Positions 60,685 through 64,000 of a DNA stretch of 64,000 nucleotides are shown piece after piece (positions within the stretch are counted from its first letter, which is position 1; each line of letters begins with the position of its first letter). A program made the position numbers and the translations under genes. Source of the stretch: JAFGRU01 sp963665915 (GTDB lineage Bacteria > Desulfobacterota > Desulfuromonadia > Desulfuromonadales > JAAYDE01); NCBI GenBank assembly GCA_963665915.2, contig CAXXSG010000003.1:124001-188000 (forward strand), written 5' to 3'. The notes under the pieces were generated by a model, which saw only the letters and a program-made list of their open reading frames with translations, was not told the DNA's origin and made no database searches.

Positions 60685-62131
60685 AAATATATGAACGACA
60701 ACTTTCCGTTTACAGGGACAAGGGAGGCCCTTGCCGCATGCGTTTTGGGAGGTCGTTTACGAGGACCCGCAATTCAGAGAAGAGATCAAAAAGAGGGTTT
60801 TGGAGGATTGCGCTAGTGGCGACCCGGAGCTTATGCACTGGGAAAATGTGCCCATTACCCGTCAGGGCAAGGGCACATTTTTCATTACTTCGAGGAAGGT
60901 AGCGATCCCGGAAAAAAACTTGATGATATCACTGGTTTGGGACGTCACTGACCGCAAACGGACGGAAGAGGAAAAAGAGAAATTGGAGGCGCAGTTTCAA
61001 CAGGTCCAGAAGCTCGAGTCAGTGGGACGCCTAGCCGGAGGCGTGGCTCACGACCTGAACAACCTTCTCTCACCGATCCTTGGTTTCAGCGAGATGCTTC
61101 TGGATGATTTTGCCCTTAGCGATCCACGCAGAGGTTCCGTAGAAGAGATCGTGCAGGCGAGCCTGCGGGCACGGGAAATTGTTCACCAACTTCTGGCTTT
61201 CAGCCGCAAACAGCCGATGGAGATCAAACTTGTCAACCTGGCTGATGTGGTAACCCGGTTTGAGAGCCTGCTGCGAAAAACGATCCGTGAAGATGTCGCC
61301 ATTAAGGTCATTATCGAACCGTCCTTGCCGTTGATCAAAGGGGACATCGGCCAGCTGGAGCAGGTTATCATGAATCTGGCCATAAACGCCCAGGACGCCA
61401 TGCCCGACGGCGGTTCATTGATCATTGAGGTTGCCGTGACCAACCTGGATGAGGATTACGCGTCGGTTCACGAGGGGGTTAAGCCGGGCGCCCATGTTAT
61501 GTTGACTGTCAGCGATATTGGAAAGGGTATGGACCCTGATACTCGCAGACATATTTTTGAGCCGTTTTACACCACAAAAGGTAAGGACGGGGGGGCCGGT
61601 CTTGGGTTGGCCACGGTCTACGGCATCGTCAGGCAGCATGACGGCCACATCTGGGTCTACAGCGAAGCCGATGAAGGCACGACTTTTAAAATCTATCTTC
61701 CGGTGTCGGCGGAAACAACCCTCCCTGAAGAGACAGCATTAAAAACATTCCGGAATCTCCACGGTAGCGAGACAGTCCTGCTGGTGGAAGACAGTGAACA
61801 GGTGAGAAATCTTGCGCGCACCATTCTGAATCGACACGGGTATAAGGTTCTTGTTGCTGAAAACGGAAAGGACGCGCTCGCGAAATTGGAAAACCACGGC
61901 AGACCGGTGGATTTACTCCTGACCGATGTGGTTATGCCCGTGATGAATGGCAGAGATTTGTTTGACCGGATATCGGCGCGCTATCCGGACCTTAAAGTAC
62001 TCTATATGTCAGGTTATACGGAAAATGTAATTGTTCACCACGGTGTGATGGATGAAGGCGTGAATTTTATCCAGAAACCTTTTTCAGTGAATGCTCTGGC
62101 GACTAAAATCAGGGAGATACTGGAAAATTAG
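60685..62131 (+). pseudogene. Hybrid histidine kinase-receiver, C-terminal fragment of the broken sensor gene
   Basis: From 60691 the sequence reads MNDNFPFTGTREALA, clearly the continuation of the third PAS domain, then loses frame near 60735 (about five bases missing) and continues as PHAFWEVVYEDPQFREEIKKRVLEDC. The frame from 60731 (TTG) to 62131 gives 466 residues: the rest of PAS, H-box 'AGGVAHDLNNLLSPILGFSEM', N- and G-boxes ('MNLAINAQDAMPDGGSL', 'GKGGGAGLGLATVYGIV'-like) and a C-terminal receiver with phospho-Asp in LLLTDVVMPVMNG. The kinase and receiver are intact, so expression as a separate protein cannot be excluded, but it has lost its sensor domains. Confidence 0.8.
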
Positions 62132-62865
62132 CGCACCGGCTTGGCGGGATGGGAAGCAAAGATCATGATGCCCTGTTCCACGAAGCTTTCCACTTCACCG
62201 GCGAATACTTCCACCTGAAAAAAATCTTTGATGCGGGGTTCTGCAGTGAGAAAAAGTCCCTGCAGTTTGTCGATGTCCGATGTGCTCAGGCAGGCTTTCT
62301 CACACCACTTCCGGAAATCCCGTCGTTTCCCGAAGGTCTGGATAGAGTGAATGATGAAATCCGTTGCTTCGGCCGCTTTCGTCCATTCTTCACAGCTGTA
62401 AGCCCGGGTATAGGCAGGATCGCGAAGCTTGTGGAGGTTTTCTATAAAAACAGCAGCTTCAGGGTCTTTCGGACCGAGGCTATCGATAATGCACAGGCGC
62501 CCATTCCAGCGCAGAACCCGGAAAAACTCGGTGAGGGCGCGTTCAAGATCGGTGAAATGGTGGAAATTTCCCCGCCGGCAAATAAGAGAAAACGCCCCTG
62601 CCGGAAACGGAAGGTCCTCGACATCCGCTTCGCGGTAAGCCACATTGAGAAGTTCCTTCTGTTCGGAAATCACCACCTGAGCTTTTTTCAAAGCCTCCAT
62701 ATTTCCGTCTGCGGCAATCACGCTTTTGACATGAGGAGCGAAAAAAATTGTGGTCTCCCCGGTTCCGCAGGCCAGATCCAGCATAAGGTCGGAATCGTCC
62801 GGCTGGAGTAGCAGCATTGCTTCTTCTATATCCTCAAGATCGTTCAGGATTCTGTCGTATTTCAT
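62128..62865 (-). CDS. Class I SAM-dependent methyltransferase
   Basis: The protein has 245 residues from ATG 62865 (a TTG three codons earlier is open but weaker). Motif I is LDLACGTGETTIFFAP, motif II VIAADGNMEALKKAQ, and motif III-IV 'DVEDLPFPAGAFSLICRRGNFHHFTDLERALTEFFRVLRWNGRL', which is the UbiE/MenG-like Methyltransf_11 pattern. The substrate is unknown. The 3' end overlaps the convergent kinase fragment by 4 bases. Confidence 0.85.
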   Translation of the reverse strand: MKYDRILNDLEDIEEAMLLLQPDDSDLMLDLACGTGETTIFFAPHVKSVIAADGNMEALKKAQVVISEQKELLNVAYREADVEDLPFPAGAFSLICRRGNFHHFTDLERALTEFFRVLRWNGRLCIIDSLGPKDPEAAVFIENLHKLRDPAYTRAYSCEEWTKAAEATDFIIHSIQTFGKRRDFRKWCEKACLSTSDIDKLQGLFLTAEPRIKDFFQVEVFAGEVESFVEQGIMIFASHPAKPVR

Positions 62866-62935
62866 GCGTCTCAAACCACTTTCATCATGATCCGGTTAAG
62901 CGGCATCTGCCTGCTTGAAAGTTCAGAGGGGCGGG

Positions 62936-63382
62936 TTATTTGCTCAGCCACTTGTCGATAGAGAGATGTCCTGGGCCGGAAAATAAAAGCGTCGCCGACA
63001 TGGCCAGAAGAGCGATATTGAACTCGATGCCATGCCCGATGTTTTCCGCGCAACTCCAGTTCATGAAAAACCCGTGAACATAATGTATCTTGTAGATAGC
63101 CACCCCCATGATGGCTCCCAGGCCCAGAGCTGCCACCCGGGTCAGGCATCCCAGCAGAACTGCCAGGCCACCAAAAAACTCTGTCACCATGGCCAGAATA
63201 GTCAGGGGCATGGGAATTCCCCAGGTGGTTTCAAAAAACTGGATAGTCCCCTCGAAGCCTGCGCCTCCTGCCCAGCCAAACAGCTTTTGGCCACCGTGGG
63301 CCATGAAAATGACCCCGAGAGCCAGTCTGATAAAAATCAATCCCCAGCAGTTAATGGTGTTGAACAGGCTGGATTGCTTCAT
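62936..63382 (-). CDS. DoxX family membrane protein
   Basis: The protein has 148 residues with four helices: IFIRLALGVIFMAHGGQKLFGW, PLTILAMVTEFFGGLAVLLGC, AALGLGAIMGVAIYKI and FNIALLAMSATLLF. 'HGGQKLFGWAGGAGFEGTIQFFE' is the family signature. DoxX/DoxD relatives are associated with quinone or sulfur redox chemistry and membrane stress, but the role of this paralogue is unknown. A strong GGAGG precedes the ATG. It lies about 70 bases upstream of the methyltransferase gene on the same strand, so cotranscription is possible. Confidence 0.88.
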   Translation of the reverse strand: MKQSSLFNTINCWGLIFIRLALGVIFMAHGGQKLFGWAGGAGFEGTIQFFETTWGIPMPLTILAMVTEFFGGLAVLLGCLTRVAALGLGAIMGVAIYKIHYVHGFFMNWSCAENIGHGIEFNIALLAMSATLLFSGPGHLSIDKWLSK

Positions 63383-63555
63383 GGCAACCTCCTTGATCGC
63401 TATTGACTGCAGCTGATTTAAAGCCGGAATTCTAACCTTTAAGTCAAAAAATGAACAGCAGAAATTTTTCTACTCCATTGCCCAGCAAATCGTAACTGGG
63501 AAATATCTCAAAATGTGGTGGATAAATTCAGGAAAGGAGACAGAGAGCGTGCGGT

Positions 63556-64000
63556 TTAAGCTGGTCTCTTTTTTTTTCTCTCCGGGCGATGCGGTCCGTG
63601 GGATCTGCCGAGCAGTTCTTCAGCGTCCTGCTCTCTCCCACAGATTTTGAGTGCTTTTAAAATATCGCCGCGCTTGTCTGGCAGATGATGGAGGAGGAGG
63701 GATTTCTGCAGTCGTTTTTCAAGGTCGGAGGTGGGGACGTGGATATCTTCTCCGCTGAAGGGGTCTTTCCCGGTGTAGTAGATACAGGTGGAGAGGGTGC
63801 CAGGGGTCGGGGTGAATTCCTGCACCTGTTCCACGTGCAGGTTGTGGCGCTTGAGAAACAGGGCGGTGTCGGCCATGTGGGCAAGCGTGCAGCCGGGATG
63901 AGCTGAAATCAGGTAGGGCACCACTGCCTGGCGGAGGTTCAGCTGACGGCTCCGGTCACGAAAATGCTTCAAAAAGCGGGCGAAACGATCCGGATCTGGT
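63556..64000 (-). CDS. YgiQ-family radical SAM protein, C-terminal part (5' end outside window)
   Basis: The frame is open to the window edge, so about 148 C-terminal residues are seen. 'PDRFARFLKHFRDRSRQLN', 'VPYLISAHPGCTLAHMADTALFLKRHNLHVEQVQEFTPTPGTLSTCIYYTGKDPF' and the Lys/Arg-rich end match the C-terminal half and DUF3362 of YgiQ-type radical SAM enzymes. The radical SAM Cys motif lies outside the window. YgiQ proteins are of unknown substrate. Confidence 0.88.
   Translation of the reverse strand, partial: PDPDRFARFLKHFRDRSRQLNLRQAVVPYLISAHPGCTLAHMADTALFLKRHNLHVEQVQEFTPTPGTLSTCIYYTGKDPFSGEDIHVPTSDLEKRLQKSLLLHHLPDKRGDILKALKICGREQDAEELLGRSHGPHRPERKKKRPA

Noticed and set aside
1..64000. 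CRISPR array, rRNA operon, prophage or replication origin
   Set aside because: No regularly spaced short repeats, rRNA-like sequence, phage structural genes or DnaA-box clusters were seen. The 'phage holin family' protein at 35.2 kb is a chromosomal family and not evidence for a phage.

Overview
The window looks like chromosome from a Desulfuromonadales/Geobacterales-type bacterium (classical deltaproteobacteria). I infer this from the gene order ispE - tRNA-Gln - prs - rplY - pth - membrane pyrophosphatase - rpsF - rpsR - DUF2232 - rplI - dnaB, from dusB-ntrB-ntrC, from a five-gene branched-chain amino acid ABC operon, and from Feo iron uptake beside a DtxR-type regulator. No rRNA, CRISPR array or prophage is visible. 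One tRNA is present.

Layout. 1-3.4 kb: the 3' end of an AsmA-type gene, then an AT-rich stretch with a DUF4124-glutaredoxin protein and a lipoprotein gene broken by an in-frame TGA. 3.4-6 kb: a two-TM protein, a Nudix hydrolase and an L-2-hydroxyglutarate oxidase. 6-12 kb: a minus-strand cluster of a LolA-like periplasmic protein, two FtsX/LolCE-type permeases, a LolD-type ATPase and an outer-membrane barrel protein, which together look like a lipid or lipoprotein trafficking machine. 12.3-17.4 kb: a nucleotide-sugar dehydrogenase, a DtxR-family repressor and feoA-feoB-FeoB-associated Cys-rich protein. 17.8-30.7 kb: accessory DNA holding a frameshifted Cys-rich small-protein gene, a 1067-aa von Willebrand A protein with tandem 85-aa repeats, an apparently intact IS5-type insertion sequence, a J-domain/PilZ fusion, a gene-poor kilobase, a membrane diguanylate cyclase, an amidohydrolase and a divergent adenylation-carrier-thioesterase synthetase.

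31-35.6 kb: a UDP-glucuronate epimerase-like protein, an OmpA/OprF-type porin, an overlapping histidine-phosphatase/DUF89 pair and a small membrane protein. 35.6-44.9 kb: the housekeeping block, with intrinsic terminators lying directly in front of prs and dnaB. 45.3-50 kb: the LIV-type ABC operon. 50-51.3 kb: an orphan HExxH protein. 51.5-59 kb, minus strand: dusB-ntrB-ntrC followed by a polar amino acid ABC transporter whose two permease halves are fused. 59.2-62.1 kb: a PAS-histidine kinase-receiver gene broken by a decayed IS1595-type element. 62.1-64 kb: a methyltransferase, a DoxX protein and the 3' end of a YgiQ-type radical SAM gene.

The best candidates for poorly described biology are the A-T-TE synthetase with its divergent amidohydrolase, the LolA-ABC-porin cluster, the repeat-bearing VWA protein, the J-domain/zinc-ribbon/PilZ fusion and the orphan HExxH protein. 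All functional statements come from reading motifs by eye; no database search was possible.
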